Assembly (NCBI GenBank): GCA_003133265.1
Contig: PKWQ01000135.1
Span: forward strand, 308 to 22,579
Length of the DNA: 22,272 bases
Reading direction: 5' to 3'
DNA from: Acetobacteraceae bacterium
GTDB lineage: Bacteria; Pseudomonadota; Alphaproteobacteria; Acetobacterales; Acetobacteraceae
Made by a program: the position numbers and the translations under genes. The notes under the pieces are model-generated. The model was not told the DNA's origin. It saw nothing but the letters and a program-made list of their open reading frames with translations, and did no database searches. Of this stretch, positions 1 to 8,098 are shown one piece after another; position 1 is the stretch's first letter; the number at the start of each line of letters is the position of its first letter.

Positions 1-38
1 AGGCCGTGCAGCACGCGGCGGGCCAGGAAGCGGAGCAT
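1..38 (-). CDS. ABC transporter permease, N-terminal 12 codons only (cut by window edge)
   Basis: The reverse strand reads ATG at 38-36 followed by codons for MLRFLARRVLHG before the window ends. A short basic, Leu/Arg-rich start of this kind is typical of DppB/OppB-type permeases, which carry the first transmembrane helix directly afterwards. It lies 6 bp downstream of the stop codon of the substrate-binding protein gene, as permease genes of peptide/nickel transporters usually do. No clear Shine-Dalgarno sequence is visible, so translation may be coupled to the upstream gene. The call rests on position and a short N-terminus and is therefore tentative; the body of the gene is outside the window. 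Confidence 0.6.
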   Translation of the reverse strand, partial: MLRFLARRVLHG

Positions 39-44
39 CGCGGT

Positions 45-1640
45 TTACTGCTTGAGTCCGATTTCCTGCATGCTGCGCCAGAAGCCGGGGCTGGGCCACG
101 CGGTGAAGCTGACCTTGTCGTCGTGCCAGGCGAAGGTGACCACCGGGCGGTAGGTGGGCAGGCCGCCGGCGACCCTTTCCATGCGGATCCTGGCGATCTG
201 CTTGATCAGGGTATCGCGCTTGGCGGGCTCCATCGTGCGCTTGAGTTCCTCGAGCATCGTGTCCAGTTCCGGGTCGGAATGGAACGAGGTGATGCCCCAC
301 CCCTTGCCGGGGACGTAGGTGTGCGAGTGGCCGGCCCAGGGCGTGCCGGGATCGCCGGGCAGGCCGTGGCCCCACATGTTGCTGTAAATCCCGTCCATCT
401 CCGGTTGGCCGGCACCGCGGTCGCGGCGCCCGAAGCTGACCCAGGAGACGTATTCCATGCCCTGCACCTTGCAGCGGATGCCGACGGCGGTGAGGTAGGC
501 GAACATCGCCTCGCCCACTTCCTTCACATTGGGCTCACGTGGGGTGTTGAGGTTGTAACAGGGCGTGTCGAACCCGTTCGGGTAGCCGGCCTGCCGGAGC
601 AGATCGCGCGCCTTCTTCGGGTCGAACGGATAGGGCTTCAGGTCGGGGTCGTAGCCGGTCTCGCCCTTGCCCACCTGGACGTAGCGTTGGCCCTGGCCGA
701 ACAGCACGCCCTTTATGATGGCGTCGACGTCGATGGCATAGGCGACGGCCTGACGGACGCGGACGTCCTTGAACGGCGATTTGTCATGAATCGCGTCCAT
801 CGACAGATAGAGATTGTTCGGCGTGACATAGCTGGCGGTCTTCACGTTGGGCAGTTTCTGGAATTCGGCGACCATCGCCGGGGGGACGGCATCTATCCAG
901 TCGACCGCGCCGGTCTTGAAGGCGGCGACGCGGGTGAGGTCCTCGGGGATGACCTTGATGATGAGGTTCTTGACGCCGGGACGGTGCTCCTGGTTCCAGT
1001 AGTCGTCGAAGGCCTCGAAACGGATTTCTTCCTTGATGGTGCGGGAGACGAACTTCCAAGGGCCGGTGCCGACCGGGTGGCGGCTGAATTCCTCCTGGCC
1101 GACCTTCTCGAAGTACGCCTTGGGCAGCGCCCAGAGTTGCAGATTGTCGGCGATGTAGGAACCGTCGCCTTCCTTGAAGTGGATGCGGAAATGGTGATCG
1201 TCGACGACCTCGAAGTTCTCGACGGCGACCTGGAGATGCGACCAGCGCGAAACCTTGGGGTCGCGCAGGCGGTTGTAGGCGAATTCGAAGTCGGCCGAGG
1301 TGAGCGGATCGCCGGTATGGAACTTGACACCCTTGCGGATGTGGATGTCGAGGACCGGCTTGTCGCCGTCATATGTCACGTCCCAGGACTCGGCGAGCCA
1401 GTTGATGCGCTTGAGGTTGGGGTCGGGGCGGACGAGCTGTTCGAAGATCTGGCCATAGAAATACTGATCGACGCCGGCGGCGGAGCGCGCTGGGTCGATC
1501 ATGGTGGCTTCGGCGGCGAAGGCGACGGTGAGCGTGCCGGATGCGGGCTTGGCCAATTGCGCCGGCGCGGTTGCGGGCCAGGCAAACAAGGCACCTGCCA
1601 ACGCCAGGACGGCGGGAACCAGGGTCTGGATCGCGCGCAT
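45..1640 (-). CDS. Peptide/nickel-type ABC transporter substrate-binding protein (SBP_bac_5 family), Sec-exported
   Basis: This is a periplasmic binding protein of 531 residues that would deliver a peptide or similar solute to a DppBC-type permease. The start at 1640 is chosen because GGAGG lies 5 nt upstream; an upstream in-frame ATG at 1652 would put that site inside the gene. The N-terminus is a Sec signal peptide: MRAIQT, a hydrophobic stretch over about residues 8-22, then an ATAPAQ cleavage region near residue 28. The mature part has the usual family layout: ESWDVTYDGD, a KGVKFHTGDPLTSADFEFAYNRL block about 100 residues in, and VRQAVAYAID near the middle. The length is normal. The gene is followed at 6 bp by a permease start, so it probably heads its own operon. 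The ligand cannot be read from sequence. Confidence 0.9.
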   Translation of the reverse strand: MRAIQTLVPAVLALAGALFAWPATAPAQLAKPASGTLTVAFAAEATMIDPARSAAGVDQYFYGQIFEQLVRPDPNLKRINWLAESWDVTYDGDKPVLDIHIRKGVKFHTGDPLTSADFEFAYNRLRDPKVSRWSHLQVAVENFEVVDDHHFRIHFKEGDGSYIADNLQLWALPKAYFEKVGQEEFSRHPVGTGPWKFVSRTIKEEIRFEAFDDYWNQEHRPGVKNLIIKVIPEDLTRVAAFKTGAVDWIDAVPPAMVAEFQKLPNVKTASYVTPNNLYLSMDAIHDKSPFKDVRVRQAVAYAIDVDAIIKGVLFGQGQRYVQVGKGETGYDPDLKPYPFDPKKARDLLRQAGYPNGFDTPCYNLNTPREPNVKEVGEAMFAYLTAVGIRCKVQGMEYVSWVSFGRRDRGAGQPEMDGIYSNMWGHGLPGDPGTPWAGHSHTYVPGKGWGITSFHSDPELDTMLEELKRTMEPAKRDTLIKQIARIRMERVAGGLPTYRPVVTFAWHDDKVSFTAWPSPGFWRSMQEIGLKQ

Positions 1641-1682
1641 CGTTTCCTCCATTTTGCTCTTATATCGGCGGGATTTTGCCTG

Positions 1683-1710
1683 ACGGTACACTGGCGACCC
1701 GCAAAGTCAA
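1683..1710 (-). promoter_or_regulatory. Possible sigma-70-type promoter for the Sec-exported binding protein
   Basis: On the minus strand TTGACT (1710-1705) is followed after 16 nt by TACCGT (1688-1683), about 43 nt before the start codon at 1640. The -35 box is good; the -10 box matches the consensus at only three positions. It lies in the 264-bp gap between the membrane protein gene and the binding protein gene, where a promoter is expected. Confidence 0.35.
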
Positions 1711-1904
1711 TCGCGGACATAGCCCTGCTCTGACACCCATCGTGATGCAACAGGCGCTAAGCCAATCCGTATCCGCCGTTCTGAAAACAAAAAACTATCA
1801 GCGCGCTGTATTTCGGCTCATCGGGGAATCTCGACCACGGGAGTATGATTGTTTCGTATCTGCTATCGCGTCCTCCCGATTTGGCGGACGTCCATCTTGC
1901 TGGA

Positions 1905-2546
1905 TCAAAGCCCGGTGACAAAGCGCGCCATCACCACGATGATCGCGACCTGCATCAGCCCTTGGAAGGCGACCGCGTAAACGTAGCGCCGCATTAGCCG
2001 GCCGATGCGCGCACCGTCGGGCGCGGATTTGCGCATCTCGAAATACACCAGAAGATTGGCCGGCAGCAGCACCGCGAAGCCCTGCACGGTCAGCACGGTG
2101 ACGATCGTCAGCGCCGCGAACACCCACCAATAGGCAGGATAGGGAACGTCGAGCAGGCCGATCTGGCGGGCGTGAAACCAGCCGGCGGTGCCGGTGATGA
2201 TGGCCAGAGTCGGCAGCAGGAACAGCGTTTTCGGCATCAGCCGCAGCACCATGGCACGCCTGACCGCGACTGGGGAACGGCGCATGATCGGACCGATCAC
2301 GAATCCCATGAACAGATCGATGCCGGTCCACAGCACGCCGGCCATCACATGGATGAAGTTGAGCAGCCAGACATCGTCGATAGCGATGGCCACGGCCAGC
2401 ACCAGGAACGCCAGCGCCACCCACACGAGGTTGCGCGGATTGATCGGCGGCGGGTCATCGGAAAATCCCGAAATACCTGGACTTGGTGTGGCAATCGCAG
2501 CCTGGGTCGCATGCTCTTTTACGAAAGAGCCGGTTTCTGACGTCAT
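1905..2546 (-). CDS. Uncharacterised integral membrane protein, about five transmembrane helices (DUF2269/CopD-like appearance)
   Basis: The product has 213 residues. A soluble, Pro-rich N-terminal segment (about 1-37) precedes hydrophobic helices near residues 40-57, 60-84, 105-124, 138-162 and 188-208. Helix 2 contains HVMAGVLWTG (His66), a pattern seen in predicted membrane proteins of the DUF2269/CopD-like kind, where the His may bind heme or metal. A second His (125, GWFHAR) sits at the end of helix 3. GGGAAG lies 8 nt before the ATG. The gene stands alone, 115 bp downstream of the peptide-transporter ATPase and 264 bp upstream of the next gene, so it may be transcribed separately. A perfect palindrome lies in its upstream region. 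The family name is a resemblance, and the function is unknown. Confidence 0.8.
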   Translation of the reverse strand: MTSETGSFVKEHATQAAIATPSPGISGFSDDPPPINPRNLVWVALAFLVLAVAIAIDDVWLLNFIHVMAGVLWTGIDLFMGFVIGPIMRRSPVAVRRAMVLRLMPKTLFLLPTLAIITGTAGWFHARQIGLLDVPYPAYWWVFAALTIVTVLTVQGFAVLLPANLLVYFEMRKSAPDGARIGRLMRRYVYAVAFQGLMQVAIIVVMARFVTGL

Positions 2547-2570
2547 CGACCAGGCTTCCCTGTTTTCCGA

Positions 2571-2592
2571 GCGTCATAGTTTCACTATGCGC
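2571..2592. promoter_or_regulatory. Perfect palindrome CATAGTTTCACTATG, candidate operator
   Basis: CATAGT (2575-2580) and ACTATG (2584-2589) form a perfect inverted repeat around TTC. Flanking GCG and CGC extend the pairing with one bulged T. It lies 29 bp upstream of the membrane protein start. On the minus strand TTGCGA, then 18 nt, then AACTAT runs into the palindrome, so a bound protein would cover the putative -10 box. No T-run follows, so it does not look like a terminator. Confidence 0.45.
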
Positions 2593-2661
2593 GGCATTTT
2601 CGCAAGACCAGGTCGGGCTGTTGGACGCCAGGTTTCGATGGCTGGCCGTCAGTGCCCAACT

Positions 2662-3681
2662 TCAGGCAAGCCGTCTTTCGGCGCAGCCGGGCAGCGTCAG
2701 TTCGGCGTGGCGGGCACATCGAACGCGGCGGTCGCCAAGATCGATCAGCGGCACCGGGTTGGCACATAACGGGCCACGGTGCGCGCAGCGCGGTGCGAAT
2801 CGGCAGCCCTCCGGCATCTCCGCCGGAGAGGGAACCTGCCCGGCGATCGAGGGCAGACGGGACTTGCGCGGCGTCAGCCGCGGCAGCGAGCGCAACAGCC
2901 CCGAGGTGTAGGGATGCCTGGGGGCGACCAGCGCCGCATCCACGTCGGCGTCCTCGACAATCTCGCCGGCATACATGGTCAGCAGCCGGGTGCAGGCGCT
3001 TGCCACGACGCCGAGATCATGGGTGATGAACAGCAGCGCGGTCTCGGTGCGGCTGCTCAGTTCCAGCAGCAGATCGATGATCTGTGCCTGGATCGTGACA
3101 TCCAGCGCCGTGGTCGGCTCATCGGCGATCAACAGGCGTGGCTCGCAGGCCAGGGCGATCGCGATCATCGCGCGCTGGCGCATGCCGCCGGAAAGCTGGT
3201 GCGGATACTCGCTGTAGCGACGGGCGGGCAGCGGGATGCCGACGGCTTCCAGCGCCGCGACCGCACGGTCCCTGGCCTCGGCGCGGCCGATGCGGAAATG
3301 CGCCCGCAGCGTCTCGCTGATCTGCTCGCCGATGGTGAATACCGGGTCGAGCGCATTCATCGGTTCCTGGAAGATCATGGCGATTTGTCGTCCGCGCACC
3401 CGCTGCATCGCACGCGGCCCGAGCTCCAACAGGTTGCGCCCGTCCATCAGCATCTGGCCGGTGACATGCGTGGTGTGCCGGGGCAGCAGACCCATCAGCG
3501 CCAGGCCGGTGACCGTCTTGCCGCAACCGCTTTCGCCCACGATGCCGACGCGTTCGCCCTTGCGCACGGTGAAGCCGACATCGGCGATCGCCCGCACCGC
3601 CGCCGCGCCGATACCGAAATGCACGTTCAGGCCGCTGACACGCAACAGCGGTTCGTTACCGTTGATTTGCTCGGGCATCAT
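2662..3681 (-). CDS. Peptide/nickel-type ABC transporter ATP-binding protein (DppD/OppD type)
   Basis: The 339-residue protein is one of the two nucleotide-binding subunits of the peptide transporter encoded at 2662-8033. All ABC motifs are intact: Walker A GESGCGKT (49-56), Q-loop Gln105, signature LSGGMRQ (163-169), Walker B LLIADE (183-188) followed by Pro, and H-loop His221. The C-terminal extension has the oligopeptide-transporter tail with spaced cysteines (CRFAPRCAH, PLCANP, VRCARH). In characterised homologues such cysteines can hold an iron-sulfur cluster. The start ATG overlaps the stop codon of the upstream permease as ATGA (3681-3678), which indicates translational coupling. It is the last gene of the operon. 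Confidence 0.93.
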   Translation of the reverse strand: MMPEQINGNEPLLRVSGLNVHFGIGAAAVRAIADVGFTVRKGERVGIVGESGCGKTVTGLALMGLLPRHTTHVTGQMLMDGRNLLELGPRAMQRVRGRQIAMIFQEPMNALDPVFTIGEQISETLRAHFRIGRAEARDRAVAALEAVGIPLPARRYSEYPHQLSGGMRQRAMIAIALACEPRLLIADEPTTALDVTIQAQIIDLLLELSSRTETALLFITHDLGVVASACTRLLTMYAGEIVEDADVDAALVAPRHPYTSGLLRSLPRLTPRKSRLPSIAGQVPSPAEMPEGCRFAPRCAHRGPLCANPVPLIDLGDRRVRCARHAELTLPGCAERRLA

Positions 3682-4511
3682 CGCCGCCGCATCGTCGGAT
3701 CGAGCGCTATACGCAGTGACTCGCCCAGCGCGTTGAATGCCAGGGCGGTGAACAGGATCGCCAAGCCCGGCGCATACATCTGCTCGGGGGCGATCTCCAT
3801 GTAGCTATAGGCGCGCGCCAGCATCGCGCCCCAGCTCGGGGTCGGCGGCTGCACGCCCAGGCCCAGGAAGCTGAGACTGGCTTCCGCCAGCAGCCCCATG
3901 GCCAGCAGCAGCGTCAGTTGCACGATCACCGGCTGGATCGCATTCGGCATGATATGGCGGCGGATGATGCGCCACGGGCTGGCGCCGAAGCAGCGCGCCG
4001 CGTCGACATAAAGCTCGTGCTTGATCACCAGCGTCTGCGCCCGCGCCAGCCGCGCCAGCGTGGGCGAGAACACGATGCCGACCGCGATCATGCCGTTGGT
4101 CAGCCCGATCCCGAGCGCGCCGGTCACGCCGACCGCCAGCACGATGCCGGGAAACGACAGCAGCGTGTCGATCACCCGGCTGATCGCCTCGTCGAACCAG
4201 CCGCCGACGAAGCCTGACACGAAGCCGATCGGTATGCCGATCGCCGCGCCGACGGCCACCGCCAGCACGCTGGCATAGAGGCTGGCACCGATCGCGTGCA
4301 GCAGCCGGCTCAGCACGTCGCGGCCGAGATCGTCGGTGCCGAGCCAGTGCGCGCCACTGGGTTCGGCCAGCATCTCGGCGACGCTCTGTGCCGTCGGCGA
4401 ATAGGGCGCGATCAGCGGGGCCAGCACGGCGAGCAGCGTGAGCGCGGCCAGGAAGCCAAGGCTTATCGCGCCACGCAGATCGCGCCGCAGCCAGGACAGC
4501 AACGCCGTCAT
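3678..4511 (-). CDS. Peptide/nickel-type ABC transporter permease (DppC type)
   Basis: This inner-membrane permease of 277 residues pairs with the DppB-type permease encoded just upstream. It has an N-terminal anchor helix (about 17-37) and a BPD_transp_1 domain. The EAA-type loop that contacts the ATPases is visible as AARCFGASPWRIIRRHIMPNA. Its start lies within a 14-bp tandem duplication at the junction with the upstream gene, and the sequence GAGGG placed 7 nt before the ATG comes from the repeat junction. The stop overlaps the start of the downstream ATPase gene. The length is normal and no defect is visible. Confidence 0.93.
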   Translation of the reverse strand: MTALLSWLRRDLRGAISLGFLAALTLLAVLAPLIAPYSPTAQSVAEMLAEPSGAHWLGTDDLGRDVLSRLLHAIGASLYASVLAVAVGAAIGIPIGFVSGFVGGWFDEAISRVIDTLLSFPGIVLAVGVTGALGIGLTNGMIAVGIVFSPTLARLARAQTLVIKHELYVDAARCFGASPWRIIRRHIMPNAIQPVIVQLTLLLAMGLLAEASLSFLGLGVQPPTPSWGAMLARAYSYMEIAPEQMYAPGLAILFTALAFNALGESLRIALDPTMRRR

Positions 4512-4536
4512 ACCGAGACCCTCATACCGAGACCCT
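4508..4536. repeat. 14-bp tandem duplication at the permease-permease junction
   Basis: The unit CATACCGAGACCCT occurs twice in direct succession at 4509-4522 and 4523-4536, and one further matching base precedes it. On the coding (minus) strand each copy reads AGGGTCTCGGTATG. The first copy carries the stop codon of the DppB-type gene and the second carries the start codon of the DppC-type gene. Confidence 0.95.
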
Positions 4537-5472
4537 GGGATCGAGCATCGAATAGAGCACGTCGATCAGCAGGTTGGTCAGGATCACCACCAGCACCATG
4601 GCGAACACGACGCCCTGCACCACCGGGAAATCCTTGGCGATCGCTGCCTGCACGATCAGGCTGCCCATGCCGGGGATGGCGAACACCGCCTCCACCACCA
4701 CCGTGGCGCCGAGCAGCCGGTTGAACAGGATCCCCAGCACCGTCAGCAGCGTGACGCCGACATTGCGCAGCACGTGCTTCCACAGGATCAGGCGCGGCGG
4801 CAGGCCCTTGGCATAGAGCGTGCGCACGAACTGCGAGGACAGCACTTCCAGCAGCGCACTGCGAAGCTGGCGCACCACCTCGGCGATGCCGCCGGCCGAC
4901 AGCGCCACAGCCGGCAGGATGGCATGGCGCAGCGCGGAGACCGGGTCCTCGGTCAACGCCGCGGCGCCGGTCGCCGGCAGCAGGTTAAGTTGCAACGCGA
5001 ACCACCCGACCAGGATCATCGCCAGCCAGAAATTCGGCAACGCCACGCCGAGCGAGGCCAGGCTGGTCACCGCGGTATCGATCGGGCCGCCCTGGTGGGT
5101 CGCGGCCAGGATGCCGAGCGGCACGCCGACCGCGATGGAGAGCAGCATGGCCAACCCGACGATCAGCAGCGTCGCCGGGAAATGTTGCAGGATCGACGTA
5201 CGCACGCTTTCCGACGAGATCAGCGAGTGCGACAGGTCGCCCTGCGCGGCGTTGGCGAGCCAGTGCAGATACTGCACCGCCAGCGGCTGGTCGAACCCGT
5301 AGAAGTGGCGGATCTCGGCGATGTGCTCCTCGGTGGCGTTCTCGCCCGCGAGCGTGACGGCGGGATCGCCGGGCACCAGATGCAGCAGCAGGAACACCAC
5401 CAGCGTCGCCAGGATCAGGACCGGGATAACCTGCGCCGCCCGCCGCAAGGCAAGCCGAACGCGTTTCCCCAT
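4522..5472 (-). CDS. Peptide/nickel-type ABC transporter permease (DppB type)
   Basis: This 316-residue inner-membrane permease forms the transmembrane pore together with the DppC-type subunit. The N-terminal helix (VIPVLILATLVVFLLLHLVPGDP) and the PGDP motif after it are hallmarks of DppB/OppB permeases. The EAA-type loop appears as RTLYAKGLPPRLILWKHVLRN near residue 225. I chose the ATG at 5472, which overlaps the last base of the binding protein stop (TGATG). A GTG one codon upstream (5475) is an alternative start. The C-terminus ends DPRVSV at a stop inside the tandem duplication, so the last residues may differ slightly from relatives. Confidence 0.92.
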   Translation of the reverse strand: MGKRVRLALRRAAQVIPVLILATLVVFLLLHLVPGDPAVTLAGENATEEHIAEIRHFYGFDQPLAVQYLHWLANAAQGDLSHSLISSESVRTSILQHFPATLLIVGLAMLLSIAVGVPLGILAATHQGGPIDTAVTSLASLGVALPNFWLAMILVGWFALQLNLLPATGAAALTEDPVSALRHAILPAVALSAGGIAEVVRQLRSALLEVLSSQFVRTLYAKGLPPRLILWKHVLRNVGVTLLTVLGILFNRLLGATVVVEAVFAIPGMGSLIVQAAIAKDFPVVQGVVFAMVLVVILTNLLIDVLYSMLDPRVSV

Positions 5473-7004
5473 CACGCGAGTTCAACCTCGTCGAACTTCG
5501 GCTTGCCGAGCAGGTTCGGGCGATAGTTCTTCACCCGTGGTCCATGCGCGTCGATCTCGGGATCGAACACCAGCGGGCAGAACAGCGCGTTGTCCACCAC
5601 CAGCTTCTGCACCCGGCGAAACGTCTCGCGCCGCTGGTCGAGATCCACGCTGCTCTGCGCGGCGGCCAGCGCCTCGGGCATCTCCGGCACCAGCTGTACG
5701 TGGCCGGTATTGTAGAACCCCTCCTTGGCGAAGTTCTGCGAGTAGCTGGAGCTGGGATCGGGGCGGCCGGTCCAGGCGGCCAAGAGAGCGTCGCCACGCT
5801 TTTCCGGGCCGAAATACATCGCCGAGCTGTCGCCCACCGAGGCGCGGGTGAACTTCATGCGGATGCCGACCTTGCCGAGCTGCTCGATCAGCACTTCCTG
5901 GCGCTGTTGCGCGGTCTGATCCGGATACCCGAGTACGTTGAACTCGAACCCGTTGCCTACCCCGGCCTCGGCCATCAGACGGCGCGCCTGGGCGGGGTCG
6001 TAGGGATAGGCGGCATCGAGCGAGGGATCGTGCGCCCAGTGCGACTTCGGCAACAGGGTGTTGGTCGGTTCGGCGAGGCCCATCATCGTGGCCTTGTTGA
6101 AGGCCTCTCGATCGATCGCGTAGTTCAGCGCCTGGCGCAGCTTGAGGTTGTCGAACGGCGGGTGCGAGAGGTTGAGGAAGAACTGGTGCACATAGAGCGT
6201 CGGGCCCATCACCAGCGTCAGGTTCTTGGCGCGATCGATTACCACCTTCTGCGGCGGCTCGACGCGGAAGACGATGTCGTTCTCACCGGCGATCACCGAA
6301 CGCAGGCCGGTGTTCAACTCCGGAATGATGGTGAATTCCAGATTGTCGATGCGCGGGAAGCCCGGCTTGAAGTAGCTCTCGTTGCGCGCCAGAACGATGC
6401 GGGCGTTGTCCTGCCAGCTGACGAACTTCCAGGGCCCGGCGCCGACCGGGTTACGCACCACGCCATTGGGACTGGCGAGCGCCTTGGGCGAGATCATCAT
6501 GCCACTGCGGTCGGAGAGCGCGAGCGGCAGCGCGGTGTTCGGCAGCTTGAGATGCACCACCACCTGGTCGGTGCCGCGCGTCTCGACCGAGGCGATCGAG
6601 GAGACATCGCCCTTCACCGAGGAGCGCGGTTCGTTGACGCAGCGTTCCAGATTGAACTTCACCGCCGCCGCGTCGCAGGGCGTGCCATCGTGAAACAGCA
6701 CACCCGACCGCAGCTTCAGAACCATCGTCAGCGGATCGGGAAAGCTCCATTCCTCGGCGATGCCGGGACGGGCCTTCAGGGTGGCATAGTCCCACTCCAC
6801 CAGCGTGGCGTAGATCGGGTAGAGCGCGACATGGTCGCTGCCGGCGATGCCGGTCGCGGGATCGAGGCCATCCGGATTGGCCCGGTTGGAAACGCGCAGC
6901 ACCGTCGCGGCCGCTTGCACTTGGCGTGGTGCCGCGCCGGTCAGCACGGCGGCGCCGCTGCCAAGAAGCACGTCGCGCCGGCGGAGGTGATTCATCGGCA
7001 TCAT
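5472..7004 (-). CDS. Peptide/nickel-type ABC transporter substrate-binding protein with twin-arginine signal
   Basis: The 510-residue product is the periplasmic binding protein of the transporter at 2662-8033. The N-terminus MNHLRRRDVLLG followed by a short hydrophobic stretch and RQVQAAAT reads as a Tat signal, suggesting export in folded form. The SBP_bac_5 pattern is clear: AEEWSFPDP, LRSGVLFHDGTPCDAAAVKFNLERC around residue 100, and LRQALNYAIDREAF in the middle. The start at 7004 has GAAGGGAA 7 nt upstream; in-frame ATGs at 7001 and 6995 are possible. It follows the first ATPase gene at 21 bp and overlaps the permease gene by one base. The ligand is unknown. Confidence 0.92.
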   Translation of the reverse strand: MMPMNHLRRRDVLLGSGAAVLTGAAPRQVQAAATVLRVSNRANPDGLDPATGIAGSDHVALYPIYATLVEWDYATLKARPGIAEEWSFPDPLTMVLKLRSGVLFHDGTPCDAAAVKFNLERCVNEPRSSVKGDVSSIASVETRGTDQVVVHLKLPNTALPLALSDRSGMMISPKALASPNGVVRNPVGAGPWKFVSWQDNARIVLARNESYFKPGFPRIDNLEFTIIPELNTGLRSVIAGENDIVFRVEPPQKVVIDRAKNLTLVMGPTLYVHQFFLNLSHPPFDNLKLRQALNYAIDREAFNKATMMGLAEPTNTLLPKSHWAHDPSLDAAYPYDPAQARRLMAEAGVGNGFEFNVLGYPDQTAQQRQEVLIEQLGKVGIRMKFTRASVGDSSAMYFGPEKRGDALLAAWTGRPDPSSSYSQNFAKEGFYNTGHVQLVPEMPEALAAAQSSVDLDQRRETFRRVQKLVVDNALFCPLVFDPEIDAHGPRVKNYRPNLLGKPKFDEVELA

Positions 7005-7025
7005 GTGCGTATTCCCTTCGTTCTG

Positions 7026-8033
7026 TCAGGAAGCCAGTATTTCATGCTCAGACAGCGTAGCGTGAGTGCCGGTCCCAGCGAAATGGCAGGCGGCGAAGCG
7101 GCCGGGGGTCGTTTCGCGCCATGGCGGCTCGGCCGCCGCGCAGATCGGCTCGGCATAGGGACAGCGCGTGCGGAAGCGGCAGCCGGAGGGTGGCGCGATC
7201 GGGCTGGGGATTTCGCCTCGCAGCATGATGCGCCGGTCGCTCCGCATCGCGCGCGGCAGCGGCTCCGGTTCGGCCGACAGCAGGGCCATCGTGTAGGGAT
7301 GCGTGGGATTGCCGTGAATCGTTTCCGCCGGTCCGATTTCAACGAAGCGGCCAAGATACATCACCGCGATCATGTCGCTGACATGCGTGACCACCGCGAG
7401 ATCGTGCGTGATGAACACATAGGTCAGCCCAAAATCCTGCTGAAGGTCGGCGAACAGGTTCAGGATATCGGCCTGGATCGACACGTCGAGCGCCGCTACC
7501 ACTTCGTCACAGACGATCAGGCGCGGCCGCACCGTCAATGCGCGCGCGATGTTCACGCGCTGCTTCTGCCCGCCCGACAATTCGTGCGGGAAGCGATCGT
7601 GCATCATGCCGCCGATGCCGACGCGGTCCAACATCGCGCGGGCCTGCTGCGCACGCTCGCGCGCGGACCCGGCTCTGGCGATGTCGAGCGGCTCGCGCAC
7701 GCTGTCGAGGATGGTCATGCGGGGATTGAGCGCCGCGCCGGGGTCCTGGAAAATGATCTGGTAGTCGCGCCGGTGTCGCCGCAACGCCGCGCCCGGCAAG
7801 GAAAACGGGTCGCGGCCAGCGTGCAAGATCCGCCCCGCGGTAGGGTATTGCAGGCAGACCAGGGCACGTCCCAGTGTGGACTTGCCGGAGCCGGATTCGC
7901 CGATCACGCCGAAGGTCGTGCCAGCTGCAACGGTGAAGTCGACCCCGTCCACCGCCTTGACCGTCTCGCGACTGCCACGGACCGGAAAATGGACGGTGAG
8001 ACCGCTCACCGATACCAGCGCCTCGCCGCTCAT
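7026..8033 (-). CDS. Peptide/nickel-type ABC transporter ATP-binding protein (DppF/OppF type)
   Basis: This 335-residue subunit is the second nucleotide-binding protein of the transporter and is the first large gene of the operon. Walker A is GESGSGKS (45-52), the Q-loop Gln is 96, the signature is LSGGQKQ (152-158), and the H-loop His is 210. Walker B reads LIVCDEVVAALD (172-183), where nearly all relatives have DEPVSALD: the catalytic Glu177 is present but the next Pro is Val. The C-terminal oligopeptide tail has spaced cysteines (CRFRTRCPYAEPIC, ACHFAG). GGAGA directly abuts the ATG, a poor ribosome-binding arrangement, and a 22-codon ORF ends in an ATGA overlap with this start. Confidence 0.92.
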   Translation of the reverse strand: MSGEALVSVSGLTVHFPVRGSRETVKAVDGVDFTVAAGTTFGVIGESGSGKSTLGRALVCLQYPTAGRILHAGRDPFSLPGAALRRHRRDYQIIFQDPGAALNPRMTILDSVREPLDIARAGSARERAQQARAMLDRVGIGGMMHDRFPHELSGGQKQRVNIARALTVRPRLIVCDEVVAALDVSIQADILNLFADLQQDFGLTYVFITHDLAVVTHVSDMIAVMYLGRFVEIGPAETIHGNPTHPYTMALLSAEPEPLPRAMRSDRRIMLRGEIPSPIAPPSGCRFRTRCPYAEPICAAAEPPWRETTPGRFAACHFAGTGTHATLSEHEILAS

Positions 8034-8098
8034 TCTCCGGCGGCTTTCGCCCGTATCAGGCGCTTTGACGCTATCCGGCTGCTGCTGCGTTGAGACAT
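8030..8098 (-). CDS. Possible 22-residue leader ORF coupled to the DppF-type gene
   Basis: An ATG at 8098 opens a 22-codon frame (MSQRSSSRIASK..., Ser/Arg/Lys-rich) whose stop overlaps the ATPase start as ATGA. GCAGG lies 4 nt before its ATG and GGGAGG about 16 nt before it. The frame is open further upstream to a TTG at 8242, but that longer version has no recognisable start signal or family. The ORF could couple translation into the transporter gene, or it could be chance in GC-rich DNA. I do not recognise the peptide. Confidence 0.3.
   Translation of the reverse strand: MSQRSSSRIASKRLIRAKAAGE

Noticed and set aside
6..1733. A 575-codon open frame on the plus strand
   Set aside because: Antisense shadow of the Sec-exported binding protein gene, which has a signal peptide, ribosome-binding site and family motifs.
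1784..1808. Palindrome CAGCGCGCTG followed by T-runs on the minus strand, as a terminator of the membrane protein gene
   Set aside because: The palindrome has no loop and would form only a three- to four-pair stem; it lies about 100 nt after the stop codon. Not strong enough to list.
5544..8093. An 849-codon open frame on the plus strand
   Set aside because: It lies antisense to a binding protein and an ATPase with full family motifs, and its translation is low-complexity Arg/Gly/Ala/His text typical of GC-rich shadow frames.
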